From an uncultured Paraglaciecola sp. (GTDB lineage Bacteria; Pseudomonadota; Gammaproteobacteria; Enterobacterales; Alteromonadaceae): a stretch of DNA of 51,960 nt. A program made the position numbers and the translations under genes. The notes beneath the pieces were generated by a model. The model had not been told where the DNA came from. It searched no databases and saw only the letters and a list, made by a program, of their open reading frames with translations. The DNA is taken from assembly GCF_937123705.1 (NCBI RefSeq), contig NZ_CAKZKO010000211.1, positions 1 through 51,960 on the forward strand, written 5' to 3'. This document shows, piece after piece, positions 1-9,043 of this stretch (within the stretch, counting starts at the first letter, position 1; every line of letters begins with the position of its first letter).

Positions 1-293
1 CTAAACGACTGATTAGGCAGGGAAGTAATCCTGTTTGTATTGGACAAAAGCAAAAGTGGTTTTTATTGCAACTGGTCTGTGAAGAAGATGATGTCGATTT
101 ACTGCATTCGAGTCATCCTGAATTTGACGGTTGGCGCTGGGTTAGTTATTGGTATCCAGTGCGGAATGTGGTTTCTTTCAAGCGGGACGTGTATCGTCGT
201 GTTATGAAAGAATTTTCACCTACTGCTATGCCCGAACATAGTGGACAAAATCAAGGTAACTATCAAAAATCAAAGCGACGCAGGAAGGCTTAA
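1..293 (+). CDS. rppH: RNA pyrophosphohydrolase RppH, C-terminal part (5' end outside window)
   Basis: This is the C-terminal part of the Nudix hydrolase that removes pyrophosphate from mRNA 5' ends and so opens them to RNase E decay. The open frame enters from the left edge at base 3. The visible residues include KQKWFLLQL, PEFDGWRWVSYWYPVR and VVSFKRDVYRRVMKEF, which match the RppH C-terminal half almost word for word. The Nudix box itself lies upstream of the window. The tail is basic (QKSKRRRKA). ptsP follows after 35 bp on the same strand, the arrangement known from E. coli and relatives, so the two are probably co-transcribed. Confidence 0.95.
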   Translation, partial: KRLIRQGSNPVCIGQKQKWFLLQLVCEEDDVDLLHSSHPEFDGWRWVSYWYPVRNVVSFKRDVYRRVMKEFSPTAMPEHSGQNQGNYQKSKRRRKA

Positions 294-328
294 CTAAAGC
301 AGAAATACCCAAGAGATAAACAGGTCTT

Positions 329-2617
329 ATGTTAACCGAGCTTAAACGTATCGTTCAAGAAGTGAATCAAATTCCTGTATTTGACGATGCATTAAGCTGT
401 TTGGCGACTAGATTGATAGAAGCTTTGAAAGTCGATTCTTGCAGTATTTATTTGGCCGATTACGAACAACAGCATTTTATGATGGTCGCCACCGAAGGAT
501 TAGCCAAGGCAGCGGTAGGCCATGTGTCTGTAGGCTTTTCTGAGGGGTTAGTGGGCTTAATTGGTCAACGTGAAGAGCCCCTTAATATTAGCGATGCGCA
601 TCGTCACCCTCGTTTTAAACATTACCCAGAAGTGCAAGAAGATAATTACCACGCTTTTTTAGGTGCGCCGATAATTCATCAGCGCAAGGTATTAGGTGTA
701 CTCACCCTGCAACAACAAAAAAAAAGGCGCTTTAGTGAGGATGAAGAAGCGTTTTTGGTGACCCTTGCGATGCAGTTGGCGGTTGAAATTGCTAATGCCA
801 AAGCTCGGGGGGCGATTAATGTTTTACAAGATAATATTCCAAAAGACTGGCAAAAATCTTTAAAGGGCGTCCCGGGTTCATCAGGGTTAGCCTGCGGTGT
901 GGGCTATCTGCAAAATATGATGGTGAGCATTCGTAGTCATGTGCCTAAACGTAGTGAAAACCAACAAGTTCAAATTCAAAATTACCGCCACGCAGTAAGG
1001 CAAACTCAGGCTGATATGGCTGTGTTGTCTGAGCGAATGCAAGGAGAAGTGCCTGACGATGTACGTGCCATTTTTCAGCTTTATTATCATTTACTCGATG
1101 CAAATAGTTTGGGCCGGGACGTTGAAAAAGAGATCAAATTAGGATGGGACGCAGCAACATCATTGAAAATGGTTGTAGATAGTTATATTCGCCAGTTTCA
1201 AGCGATGAAGGATCCCTACATGCGTGAACGCGCAGTAGACGTTGAAGATATGGGAAATAGAGTTTTAGCAAACATCTTGGGTATTACCGCCGACGAACAC
1301 GAAAACCGAGAGATCCCTCAACATAGTATTTTAGTGGCAGAAGAAGTTACAGCTGTGATGTTGGCCGAGTTCCCAAGTGAAAAACTAATGGGCATAGTGT
1401 CGATGCGTGGCTCAAATAATTCCCATGCAGCTATAATGGCCAGAGCCATGGGCGTGCCTGCTGTGATGGGATTAACTAATATCCCTATCGCATTATTAAA
1501 CGACAAAGAAATTTTGCTCGATGGTTATACTGGTGATGTAATTGTGTCACCAAATATCACTATCAGGCGTGAGTTTGAGCAATTATTGCTTGAAGAACAA
1601 CTGTTGTCTGAGCGTATTCATGCAGAAGACTCATTGCCTGCTATTACCACAGATAATTGTGAAATTCGGTTGTTAACGAATGCAGGCTTATCACTCGAAG
1701 CAGAAAAGAATGACAGCCCACATTCTGACGGGGTAGGTCTGTTTCGTACCGAAATTCCATTTATGATGCGCGAGCGTTTTCCAACTGAACTTGAACAAGT
1801 TGCCTTATACAAAAGTCTACTTGAAGCTGAGCCCGAAAAGCTATTTACTATGCGTACTTTGGATGTGGGGGGAGATAAACCTCTATCCTATTTTCCGATT
1901 TCAGAGGAAAACCCTTTTCTTGGTTGGCGTGGGATCCGTTTAACTCTAGATCATCCTGAGATTTTCTTAGTACAGATCCGCGCCATGTTACGTGCCAGTA
2001 TTGGTTTGAATAATTTGAGCATCATGCTACCCATGATAACCTCGGTGAGTGAAGTCAGTGAGGCAAAAAGGCTGATTAGACAAGCATTTTACGAGGTTGA
2101 AGAAGAGGCGCAAGAGAAGGGTGAAAGCCTAGTGATGCCCCAAATAGGGGTGATGCTTGAAGTACCAGCTGTGCTTTATCAGTTACCTCAATTATCTAAG
2201 ATTGTTGATTTTTTCTCAGTTGGAAGCAATGACTTAACCCAATATTTATTAGCGGTCGATCGTAACAATGCCCGAGTAGCCAGTTTATACGATAGTTATC
2301 ATCCAGCAGTGTTGACAGCGCTAAATACTATTGCAAAGCACTCTGACCTGTTGCGAGTGCCAGTTACCGTCTGTGGAGAATTAGCTGGAGAGCCTGGTGG
2401 TGTTGTGTTACTAGTTGCTATGGGGTATCGAAAACTTAGTATGAATAATCACAATTTACTTAAAGTTAAATGGATTATTCGCAATATTCAGCGAAGCAGC
2501 GCCGAGCAATTATTGGCTAAAGTGTTGACCTTAAACAACCCACAAGATGTGCGTGAAGAAATAAACCTGTATCTTGAATCTGTTGGGTTAGGCGGCTTAG
2601 TACGCGCTGGAATTTAA
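329..2617 (+). CDS. ptsP: Phosphoenolpyruvate-protein phosphotransferase PtsP (enzyme I-Ntr)
   Basis: First enzyme of the nitrogen-related PTS: it takes phosphate from PEP and passes it to NPr. The 762 residues show an N-terminal GAF domain (about 15-155), the EI helical and swivelling domain, a phosphorylatable His366 in GSNNSHAAIMARAMGVP, and a C-terminal PEP-binding barrel with GLFRTE, the FSVGSNDLTQY signature and the CGELAG cysteine motif. Domain order and length fit PtsP, not the shorter PtsI. It lies between rppH and thyA. In E. coli and many relatives lgt sits between ptsP and thyA; here it is absent. The call is secure. Confidence 0.96.
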   Translation: MLTELKRIVQEVNQIPVFDDALSCLATRLIEALKVDSCSIYLADYEQQHFMMVATEGLAKAAVGHVSVGFSEGLVGLIGQREEPLNISDAHRHPRFKHYPEVQEDNYHAFLGAPIIHQRKVLGVLTLQQQKKRRFSEDEEAFLVTLAMQLAVEIANAKARGAINVLQDNIPKDWQKSLKGVPGSSGLACGVGYLQNMMVSIRSHVPKRSENQQVQIQNYRHAVRQTQADMAVLSERMQGEVPDDVRAIFQLYYHLLDANSLGRDVEKEIKLGWDAATSLKMVVDSYIRQFQAMKDPYMRERAVDVEDMGNRVLANILGITADEHENREIPQHSILVAEEVTAVMLAEFPSEKLMGIVSMRGSNNSHAAIMARAMGVPAVMGLTNIPIALLNDKEILLDGYTGDVIVSPNITIRREFEQLLLEEQLLSERIHAEDSLPAITTDNCEIRLLTNAGLSLEAEKNDSPHSDGVGLFRTEIPFMMRERFPTELEQVALYKSLLEAEPEKLFTMRTLDVGGDKPLSYFPISEENPFLGWRGIRLTLDHPEIFLVQIRAMLRASIGLNNLSIMLPMITSVSEVSEAKRLIRQAFYEVEEEAQEKGESLVMPQIGVMLEVPAVLYQLPQLSKIVDFFSVGSNDLTQYLLAVDRNNARVASLYDSYHPAVLTALNTIAKHSDLLRVPVTVCGELAGEPGGVVLLVAMGYRKLSMNNHNLLKVKWIIRNIQRSSAEQLLAKVLTLNNPQDVREEINLYLESVGLGGLVRAGI

Positions 2618-2656
2618 TAGTATATTTAAAGAAAAAGAAGTAAGAGATAATAAACA

Positions 2657-3490
2657 ATGCAGCAGTATTTACAGCTCATGCGCCATGTTTTAGAGACGGG
2701 TGTGAAAAAAGAAGATCGTACCGGAACAGGTACACTTAGTGTATTTGGCTACCAGATGCGCTTTGACCTAAATGCAGGGTTTCCACTTGTGACCACAAAA
2801 AAGTGCCATCTTGGCTCTATCATTCACGAGTTGTTATGGTTTTTAAAAGGTGAAACTAACATAGCCTACCTAAAGGAAAATAATGTCAAAATTTGGGACG
2901 AGTGGGCCACAGATGAGGGTGAACTAGGCCCTGTTTATGGCAAGCAGTGGCGCAGTTGGGAAGGCGCCAACGGACAGGTTATCGACCAAATAAGTGAGTT
3001 GGTTGCACAAATCAAAACTAATCCAGATTCAAGACGTTTAATAGTCAGTGCATGGAACCCCGCTGTGTTGCCCGATACCGCTTATTCACCAAAAGAGAAC
3101 GCCGAGCAAGGCAGACAGGCTTTACCACCATGTCATACTATGTTTCAGTTTTATGTTTTAGAAGGCAAACTTTCTTGTCAGTTGTATCAACGCAGTGGTG
3201 ATATATTTTTAGGGGTGCCATTTAACATTGCCAGTTATGCGCTGTTGACTATGATGTTGGCTCAAGTCTGCAATTTAGAATTAGGTGACTTTGTACATAC
3301 CTTAGGTGATGCTCATTTGTATGTTAACCATCTAGAACAAGCGAATTTACAGCTTTCGCGTCAACCTTACCCATTACCGAAAATGACAATTAATCCAAAC
3401 AAAGATGATATCTTTGGTTTCCAATTCAGTGACTTTGAATTAAAAGGCTATCAGTCACATCAACATATCAAAGCACCTGTGGCGATTTAA
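2657..3490 (+). CDS. thyA: Thymidylate synthase
   Basis: Methylates dUMP to dTMP using methylenetetrahydrofolate in the cytosol. The 277-residue protein carries the N-terminal RTGTGT motif, the double arginine DSRRLIVSAWNP and the nucleophile Cys159 in LPPCHTMFQFYV, followed by LSCQLYQRSGDIFLGVPFNIASYALL. It is about 13 residues longer than the E. coli enzyme. The extra segment (about residues 139-153, containing YSPKENAEQG) falls just before the catalytic cysteine. I recall a similar insertion in other marine gammaproteobacteria. It starts 39 bp after ptsP with purine-rich AAGAAGTAAGAGA upstream of the ATG. Confidence 0.97.
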   Translation: MQQYLQLMRHVLETGVKKEDRTGTGTLSVFGYQMRFDLNAGFPLVTTKKCHLGSIIHELLWFLKGETNIAYLKENNVKIWDEWATDEGELGPVYGKQWRSWEGANGQVIDQISELVAQIKTNPDSRRLIVSAWNPAVLPDTAYSPKENAEQGRQALPPCHTMFQFYVLEGKLSCQLYQRSGDIFLGVPFNIASYALLTMMLAQVCNLELGDFVHTLGDAHLYVNHLEQANLQLSRQPYPLPKMTINPNKDDIFGFQFSDFELKGYQSHQHIKAPVAI

Positions 3491-3529
3491 TGTGTATCAA
3501 TACAAATTAACATTAGGTAATTACCCCTT

Positions 3530-4546
3530 ATGACTACTCCTGTACTTATTTGTGATGATTCGAGTTTTGCTCGTAAGCAAATGCAAAGATCTATTCCAGA
3601 TGGATGGGACGTTGAGATTAGTTTTGCAGAACATGGACAACAAGCGCTAGAAATGATCCGTGCAGGTAAAGCTGACGTGATGTTTCTTGATTTGAATATG
3701 CCGATTATGGACGGCTATCAGACCATGCAAGCCATTAAGGATGAAGATTTACCTACTATGGTGATAGTAGTGTCGGGAGATGTGCAACCTGAAGCTCGGG
3801 CGCGTATGTTGGCATTAGGTGCCCTAGAATTTATCCGTAAGCCCACCGACAATGTTAAGTTGGTTGAAATACTTTCGCAATTTGGCTTGTATTCGGGTGA
3901 AGCGTCAGCCACAAAACGTGCCGAAACAGTTAAGCCGACCACAAAAAATTCTCGAGCTGAAAAACTCGATGCCTATCGTGAAATGGCCAACGTAGCTATG
4001 GGGCAAGCGGGTGAAAGCCTAGCTAAAATGTTAGGTGAGTTTATTGATTTACCTATTCCTAATGTTAATTTAATTACCCAAACTGAATTACATATGGCGA
4101 TGGCTGATATTCAGCGCAACGAGAGTGTCTCAGCTGTATCTCAGGGATTTATCAGCGCCGGTATCAATGGTGAAGCACTGGTAATTTTCAACGATTCAAA
4201 CTTTGATAATATGATTAAGCTTCTTAAATACAACAATGAAAAGAGCAGTGCTTCTTTAGAGCTGGAAGCTTTGATGGATGTATCAAATATTCTTATTGGT
4301 GCATGTTTACGAGCACTTTCACAGCAATTGCATTCGGTGTTTAGTCATAATCATCCAATTATATTGGGTAGGCATTGTGATTTGGATGAGATTCTCAAAA
4401 ACACAGTCCAGAGAAAAGAAGATATGTTGGCCATCGAAATTGCTTATTCGATTAAGAGTCAAAATATCAATTTTGACTTATTATTGTTATTTCCCGACAA
4501 ATCTATCGATTTGGTATTCGATAAACTTGTTACATCCACTTCTTAA
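3530..4546 (+). CDS. Response regulator: receiver domain fused to CheC-type phosphatase domain
   Basis: The N-terminal receiver (about 1-120) has the acidic pair Asp9/Asp10, phospho-acceptor Asp54 in MFLDLNMPIMDGY, and Lys104 in the FIRKPT loop. After a polar linker (about 121-142) comes a CheC/CheX-like domain. The CheC active-site pattern D-x3-E-x2-N appears at Asp147-Glu151-Asn154. A second copy, Glu246-x3-Asp250-x2-Asn253, lies in the related helix. Two motifs are typical of CheC rather than single-motif CheX. CheC proteins dephosphorylate CheY-P, so this could be a self-resetting or partner-resetting regulator (inference). A PAS-GGDEF gene follows after 11 bp, so the pair is very likely one operon. 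Confidence 0.85.
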   Translation: MTTPVLICDDSSFARKQMQRSIPDGWDVEISFAEHGQQALEMIRAGKADVMFLDLNMPIMDGYQTMQAIKDEDLPTMVIVVSGDVQPEARARMLALGALEFIRKPTDNVKLVEILSQFGLYSGEASATKRAETVKPTTKNSRAEKLDAYREMANVAMGQAGESLAKMLGEFIDLPIPNVNLITQTELHMAMADIQRNESVSAVSQGFISAGINGEALVIFNDSNFDNMIKLLKYNNEKSSASLELEALMDVSNILIGACLRALSQQLHSVFSHNHPIILGRHCDLDEILKNTVQRKEDMLAIEIAYSIKSQNINFDLLLLFPDKSIDLVFDKLVTSTS

Positions 4547-4557
4547 GGTTAGGTTTT

Positions 4558-5511
4558 ATGGCAGTTGACAGCAGTTTGGCAGAAATGCATTGGAAACATG
4601 ACCTGCTTGGGTCAATTGAAGTGGGTATTGTGGTGCTGGACAAAAATTTTGACGTGCAGGTGTGGAACCAGTTTATGGAAAATCACAGCAGCATAGTACC
4701 AAGCATGATCCAAGACAAAAACTTGTTTGAGTTTTTTCCTGACATTGACAAAGAGTGGTTTACTCGTAAAGCGGCGCCAGCATTTTCACTGAAAAGCCCA
4801 GTGTTTATTATTTGGGAGCAGCGCCCTTATTTATTTCACTTCAAATGTAACCGTCCTATTACTTCTCAAGCCGATTATATGTTCCAAAATATCACTATCT
4901 TTCCGCTGGCATCTTTGTCAGGACAAGTGGAGCAGGTATGCTTAGTCATATACGATGTGACAGATGAAGCGGTGAGTCGCATGGGAATGCAGGCACTCAA
5001 TAGTGAATTAGAAAAGGTGAGTCGTATTGATAGCTTAACAGGGCTCAACAACAGAGGTTTTTGGGAAGAGCAGTTTGTGATGGAGTACAAAAGAAAAGTA
5101 CGTAGCGATAGCCCTTCATCGCTGTTGATGTTGGATATCGACCATTTCAAAAAAGTGAATGATACTTATGGTCACACTGCGGGTGACGAAGTGATTAAGG
5201 CTTTTTCGAATATCATCAAAAAATCCATCCGAGAAACCGATTGTGCCGGGCGTTATGGTGGAGAAGAGTTTGCCATAGTGTTACCCGATACACCTGTGGC
5301 TAACGTCGAATTTGTGTCGGAGAGGATTCGCCGGTTAGTTGAAAAATGTACCTTAGTGTATGATGAGGTAGAAATTTCATTTACTGTGAGTATTGGCATT
5401 GCAGGTTTTAAAAATACCTTCAAAGATAGTTCCGAATGGTTGAACGCTGCCGACAAGGCATTGTACCAAGCCAAAGAGTCCGGTAGAAATCGCGTTGTAT
5501 TGGCGCAGTAA
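4558..5511 (+). CDS. PAS-GGDEF diguanylate cyclase
   Basis: 317 residues. A PAS-like sensor segment occupies about 13-135 (SIEVGIVVLDKNFDVQVWN) and a GGDEF domain about 150-315. The catalytic signature is GGEEF at 234-238, with the metal and substrate region MLDIDHFKKVNDTYGHTAGD. An inhibitory I-site RETD (225-228) sits exactly five residues before the signature. The cyclase should therefore be active and feedback-inhibited by c-di-GMP. There is no signal peptide or membrane segment, so it is cytosolic. It lies 11 bp after the receiver-CheC gene, which suggests that the two act in one pathway. Confidence 0.93.
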   Translation: MAVDSSLAEMHWKHDLLGSIEVGIVVLDKNFDVQVWNQFMENHSSIVPSMIQDKNLFEFFPDIDKEWFTRKAAPAFSLKSPVFIIWEQRPYLFHFKCNRPITSQADYMFQNITIFPLASLSGQVEQVCLVIYDVTDEAVSRMGMQALNSELEKVSRIDSLTGLNNRGFWEEQFVMEYKRKVRSDSPSSLLMLDIDHFKKVNDTYGHTAGDEVIKAFSNIIKKSIRETDCAGRYGGEEFAIVLPDTPVANVEFVSERIRRLVEKCTLVYDEVEISFTVSIGIAGFKNTFKDSSEWLNAADKALYQAKESGRNRVVLAQ

Positions 5512-5567
5512 AGCTCTGCCAATTGCACACATCCTTTAAATTATACCAATAAAAACAGTACTTTTTC

Positions 5568-6851
5568 ATGACCCACAAAACCTTTAAACAAGCCCTCCTG
5601 AATAAACGGATGTTAATTTGCATTATGACGGGCTTTTCCTCTGGCCTTCCCCTGTATTTACTTATTCAATTTGTACCAGCATGGCTGCGTTCTGCCGACA
5701 TCGACCTGTCAACAATTGGGTTAATTAATTTGGTTTTGTTTCCATACACTTGGAAGTTTTTATGGTCGCCGGTGATGGATCGTTTTGTCTTACCATTTTT
5801 TGGACGGCGTCGAGGGTGGATGTTTGTCACCCAAATTATGTTGATAGCACTAATGAGTGCCTTGTCACTATTTGATCCTGCCTCCCAAATGTCTCAGATT
5901 ATCTTGATTGTTGCGGCAATCGCATTTTTCAGTGCCAGCCAAGATATTGTTATCGATGCTTATCGCCGAGAGATATTACCTGATGATGAATTGGGCGCTG
6001 GTAATGCTTTTTATGCCCAAGCTTATAGGTTGTCGTCATTTGTACCGGGTTCTTTGGCCATGATACTAGCGGGATTTTTTCCATGGTCTGTGGCTCATTT
6101 GAGCATTGCTGCTTTTATGTTAGTGGGGTTAGTTACCACTTTATTGATAAAAGAATCTTCTAAACCTGGCGATGAACCACAAACTTTACGTATTGCTGTT
6201 ATCGAACCATTTAAGGAATTTTTTAGGCGCGATGGATGGCAGCAAGCAGTGTGGATCTTGTTGTTCCTTATCCTATATAAGCTTGGTGACAGCATGGCGA
6301 CAGCGCTAGAAACGCCATTTTTTATGGATATGGGTTTTTCTACCGTTGAAATAGGATCTATTGCAAAAGTATCTAAGACTATAGGCGCGACTGTTGGCAC
6401 GATTTTAGGTGGACTCGCCATGATTAAGCTTGGTATAAACCGTAGCTTATGGGTGTTTGGCATCTTCCAATTGATATCGATTTTAGGTTATGTGCTGTTG
6501 TCTGTGGTGGGTTATAACCATTTTGTGCTGGCATTAGCGAGTGGCTTTGAGTATTTAGGTGTTGGTTTGGGCTCAGTCGCATTAATTGCCTATATGGCTA
6601 AGTCTACCAATAAAAACTTCACCGCTACTCAGTTTGCACTGTTTTCTAGTATTGCGGCTATCCCACGTACCTTTGTTAGTGCGGCAACCGGATTTATAAT
6701 AGAGTCGGTGGGTTACACCCAGTTTTTTATTATTTGCTTTGTTTGCGCCTTGCCTGGCATGTTGATGTTACTAAAAATTGCTCCGTGGAGTGGCAAGCAA
6801 GATCAGGAAAATAACAAACAAGAAGGTAACAATGCTGCCTACCCTAAGTAA
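5568..6851 (+). CDS. AmpG-like MFS transporter (muropeptide permease family)
   Basis: A 427-residue integral membrane protein with about 12 hydrophobic segments. The N-terminus, with MLICIMTGFSSGLPLYLL, then PAWLRS and IGLINLVLFPYTWKFLWSPVMDRF, is the AmpG-family pattern. AmpG imports GlcNAc-anhydroMurNAc-peptides from the periplasm for wall recycling; whether this copy does so cannot be proved from sequence. The C-terminal tail is short and hydrophilic (KQDQENNKQEGN). It is on the same strand as the cyclase with a 56-bp gap, and no clear Shine-Dalgarno is visible before the ATG. Confidence 0.85.
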   Translation: MTHKTFKQALLNKRMLICIMTGFSSGLPLYLLIQFVPAWLRSADIDLSTIGLINLVLFPYTWKFLWSPVMDRFVLPFFGRRRGWMFVTQIMLIALMSALSLFDPASQMSQIILIVAAIAFFSASQDIVIDAYRREILPDDELGAGNAFYAQAYRLSSFVPGSLAMILAGFFPWSVAHLSIAAFMLVGLVTTLLIKESSKPGDEPQTLRIAVIEPFKEFFRRDGWQQAVWILLFLILYKLGDSMATALETPFFMDMGFSTVEIGSIAKVSKTIGATVGTILGGLAMIKLGINRSLWVFGIFQLISILGYVLLSVVGYNHFVLALASGFEYLGVGLGSVALIAYMAKSTNKNFTATQFALFSSIAAIPRTFVSAATGFIIESVGYTQFFIICFVCALPGMLMLLKIAPWSGKQDQENNKQEGNNAAYPK

Positions 6852-6871
6852 TTATCCCGAGTTCGAGTTAA

Positions 6872-7204
6872 TTAAGGCCTGATACCAATGCAATCTAAAG
6901 GAAGTGGGTAGCAACCTTCACTTTCTAAGCAGTCAAGGCAAGTTTCTAATTCACCTCGTAAATAGGGGTCTTCTATTAGTGTGCGGTGAGGCCAATAATG
7001 CACTTGATGCAGTATGTGCCAAAAAATTTGTTCTGTTTTTTCGTAAGGCAGGTTTTTGCCTTTTTTAATTTGTGCCCACTCTTCCATGGTATCCCAAAAA
7101 AATAGATCCAATTCCGAATAAGGAATTTTTTGATGTAAAAAGCCTCGGACAAAATATGTCAGCTGCTTGGATTTACGATGTACAAAATGACTGACAGTGG
7201 ACAC
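6872..7204 (-). CDS. Small uncharacterised protein, 110 aa
   Basis: I do not recognise this family. The product is rich in aromatic residues and histidine (YFVRGFLHQKIPYSELDLFFWDTMEEW; QIFWHILHQVHYWPHR) and ends with a small cysteine cluster (ETCLDCLESEGCYPLPLDC). No signal peptide or membrane segment is evident, and the predicted helices suggest a compact cytosolic protein. Its 3' end faces ampG with only about 20 bp between the stop codons. Its codon use resembles that of its neighbours and no overlapping alternative frame looks coding, so I treat it as a real gene. Confidence 0.7.
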   Translation of the reverse strand: MSTVSHFVHRKSKQLTYFVRGFLHQKIPYSELDLFFWDTMEEWAQIKKGKNLPYEKTEQIFWHILHQVHYWPHRTLIEDPYLRGELETCLDCLESEGCYPLPLDCIGIRP

Positions 7205-7362
7205 TAATAAGACCGCCGAAATTTACCCTGATGAATGGGCTCAAGTATAGCTAGAATTTTTATTTTTTCAGAAAATCGCCGTGTTTTTATAAATACACAG
7301 GTATTTATCGGTAGCTTTTATACCCATGAAAATATGCAAAGCCAGTTATCATGACTGATGAG

Positions 7363-8304
7363 CTACCATCCCATATGACTGACCCAGCCATAAATTTCCT
7401 TACTAATGTAAGCATTTTGCTGTTTATTCAAATTGAACCCGAGTAACTCTCTTTGGCGATATTGTAGTTTTAGGGATTTGACTGCTGTTATTTCTCTTTG
7501 TGAAACGGTGTTTTTTGCCCACCCGTTATCGCTATTACTGTACAAATCTAATACTGGCATAGGTGTGCTGGCAATCCATTGTGGCAGACGCTGGTTATGT
7601 TTTCGGTCGGGCCAATAAGGACTAATGGCAACAAAGGCATCTGGTGTACCTAGCTGTTTTTCGGCATAAATTTTACTCAGCCATGCGGCACTTGTACCTT
7701 TACTGATAACTAAGAAAAAACCTGGATATTCCTTGGACTTTTCAATAACGGCTTGTAAAAGAGATACCAGTTGTTGTTCGTGTTTTATAAAGGCTTGATC
7801 ATCTATGGTGGTAACAGCCATCTTGTTAATATTGATGGGTGTAGTGGCCGAACTTTGCGCCCCTAGTTGGGTCTCGGTTGTGGTTTTATTGTCAAGAGGC
7901 GTGGTACTGGCTGTTGTTGGGTCATTGTCCGCAATAGATTCTGGTTCAAGAATAGGCAAAAATCCTGCATCCGGAGCGGGCAGTAATATAGTCACCCAGC
8001 CAATTTTATTGAGTTCTTTGGCCAAAGTAGCAAAACCTTCTTGGCCTGCTATTGGAATGCCACTATCGGCTACCATAACGGCTACACCACGAGTAATAGC
8101 CGTTGTGTTTTCTTCTAATAGATAGATGATTGGCTGATCGTCCACTTCGAAACTTTGATAGCTATCTGCAAATAAGCCACGTTGAATATCCAACTGCCTT
8201 AGCAGTTGTTTATCGAGGGCAGCAAAATTGTTGAAACTCAGCCCAGTCAGAAGAATAACAAACAGAAATTTAATAGGGTTCAGCACTCTGAAAATATGTC
8301 GCAA
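7363..8304 (-). CDS. DUF3530 family protein, exported, alpha/beta-hydrolase-like
   Basis: 313 residues with an N-terminal hydrophobic stretch (KFLFVILLTGLSFNNFAALD) that reads as a signal peptide, so it is probably periplasmic. The segment GVAVMVADSGIPIAGQEGF, then LAKELNKIGWVTILLPAP, is the start typical of DUF3530 proteins, which have an alpha/beta-hydrolase-like fold. A polar Thr/Ser-rich insert (about 120-165) follows. LVISKGTSAAWLSKIY stands where a nucleophile elbow would be (G-T-S-A), but I cannot assign a catalytic triad. The function is unknown. It stands alone on the minus strand, downstream of rluA. Confidence 0.82.
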   Translation of the reverse strand: MRHIFRVLNPIKFLFVILLTGLSFNNFAALDKQLLRQLDIQRGLFADSYQSFEVDDQPIIYLLEENTTAITRGVAVMVADSGIPIAGQEGFATLAKELNKIGWVTILLPAPDAGFLPILEPESIADNDPTTASTTPLDNKTTTETQLGAQSSATTPININKMAVTTIDDQAFIKHEQQLVSLLQAVIEKSKEYPGFFLVISKGTSAAWLSKIYAEKQLGTPDAFVAISPYWPDRKHNQRLPQWIASTPMPVLDLYSNSDNGWAKNTVSQREITAVKSLKLQYRQRELLGFNLNKQQNAYISKEIYGWVSHMGW

Positions 8305-8380
8305 TTAGGTTATCGGAAAGTATTCAGCAGTTCTTTAATTTTGACTGATTTTTGTTTGGTATAGGTTACAGATGCTGAGT

Positions 8381-9037
8381 TTAAAAAGGAACGGGCGATT
8401 CAAAACTTAGGGTTTGTTCTGTTGCTGGATGGCGAAAACTTAAAAACATAGCATGTAAATTAAGCCTGTTTGCCATATCTAAAGCTTGCTTATGAGCATA
8501 TAAACGATCACCAATAATAGGGTGTTGCATACTTAGCATATGGACTCTGAGTTGGTGCGAACGCCCGGTAATAGGTTTAAGCTCCATCCGAGTAGTATTG
8601 TTTGTGCGTTCTATCACCCGCCACAGCGTCAGTGCTTTTTTGCCCCGTTCATGATCAATCATTTGTTTTGGGCGATTAGGCCAGTCACAAATTAAAGGTA
8701 AGTTAACTTCCCCTTTGTCTTGTTGTACTGTATCAAACACTATGGCTTGATAGGTTTTGGCGGTTTCCCTTAGTTCAAACTGCTTAGAAATATGCCTATG
8801 GGCTGCCTTATTTAAGGCCATCACCATTAATCCAGAGGTGGCCATATCTAAACGATGCACCACTGTTGCCGTTGGAAATACTCGCTGAGCCCGGCTTTGT
8901 AAGCAGTCTGCATGCTCTTTTGCCTTGCCAGGAACACTCAGCAATCCACTGGGTTTGTTTAATACCAAGATGTCGTTATCTTGCGCAACTATATCCAAGT
9001 ACGGACGAGTAGGTGGATTGTAATTAATAATAGCCAT
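8381..9037 (-). CDS. rluA: Dual-specificity pseudouridine synthase RluA
   Basis: Isomerises uridine to pseudouridine at 23S rRNA position 746 and in the anticodon stem-loop of certain tRNAs (position 32). The 218-residue protein has the family signature HRLDMATSG with catalytic Asp64, the same number as in E. coli RluA. It also has VLNKPSGLLSVPGKA near the start and TGRSHQLRVHM near the end. It has no S4 domain, as expected for RluA. It lies 6 bp downstream of rapA on the same strand. The rapA-rluA pairing is conserved in gammaproteobacteria and supports this assignment over other RluA paralogues. Confidence 0.93.
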   Translation of the reverse strand: MAIINYNPPTRPYLDIVAQDNDILVLNKPSGLLSVPGKAKEHADCLQSRAQRVFPTATVVHRLDMATSGLMVMALNKAAHRHISKQFELRETAKTYQAIVFDTVQQDKGEVNLPLICDWPNRPKQMIDHERGKKALTLWRVIERTNNTTRMELKPITGRSHQLRVHMLSMQHPIIGDRLYAHKQALDMANRLNLHAMFLSFRHPATEQTLSFESPVPF

Positions 9038-9043
9038 AAGTTG

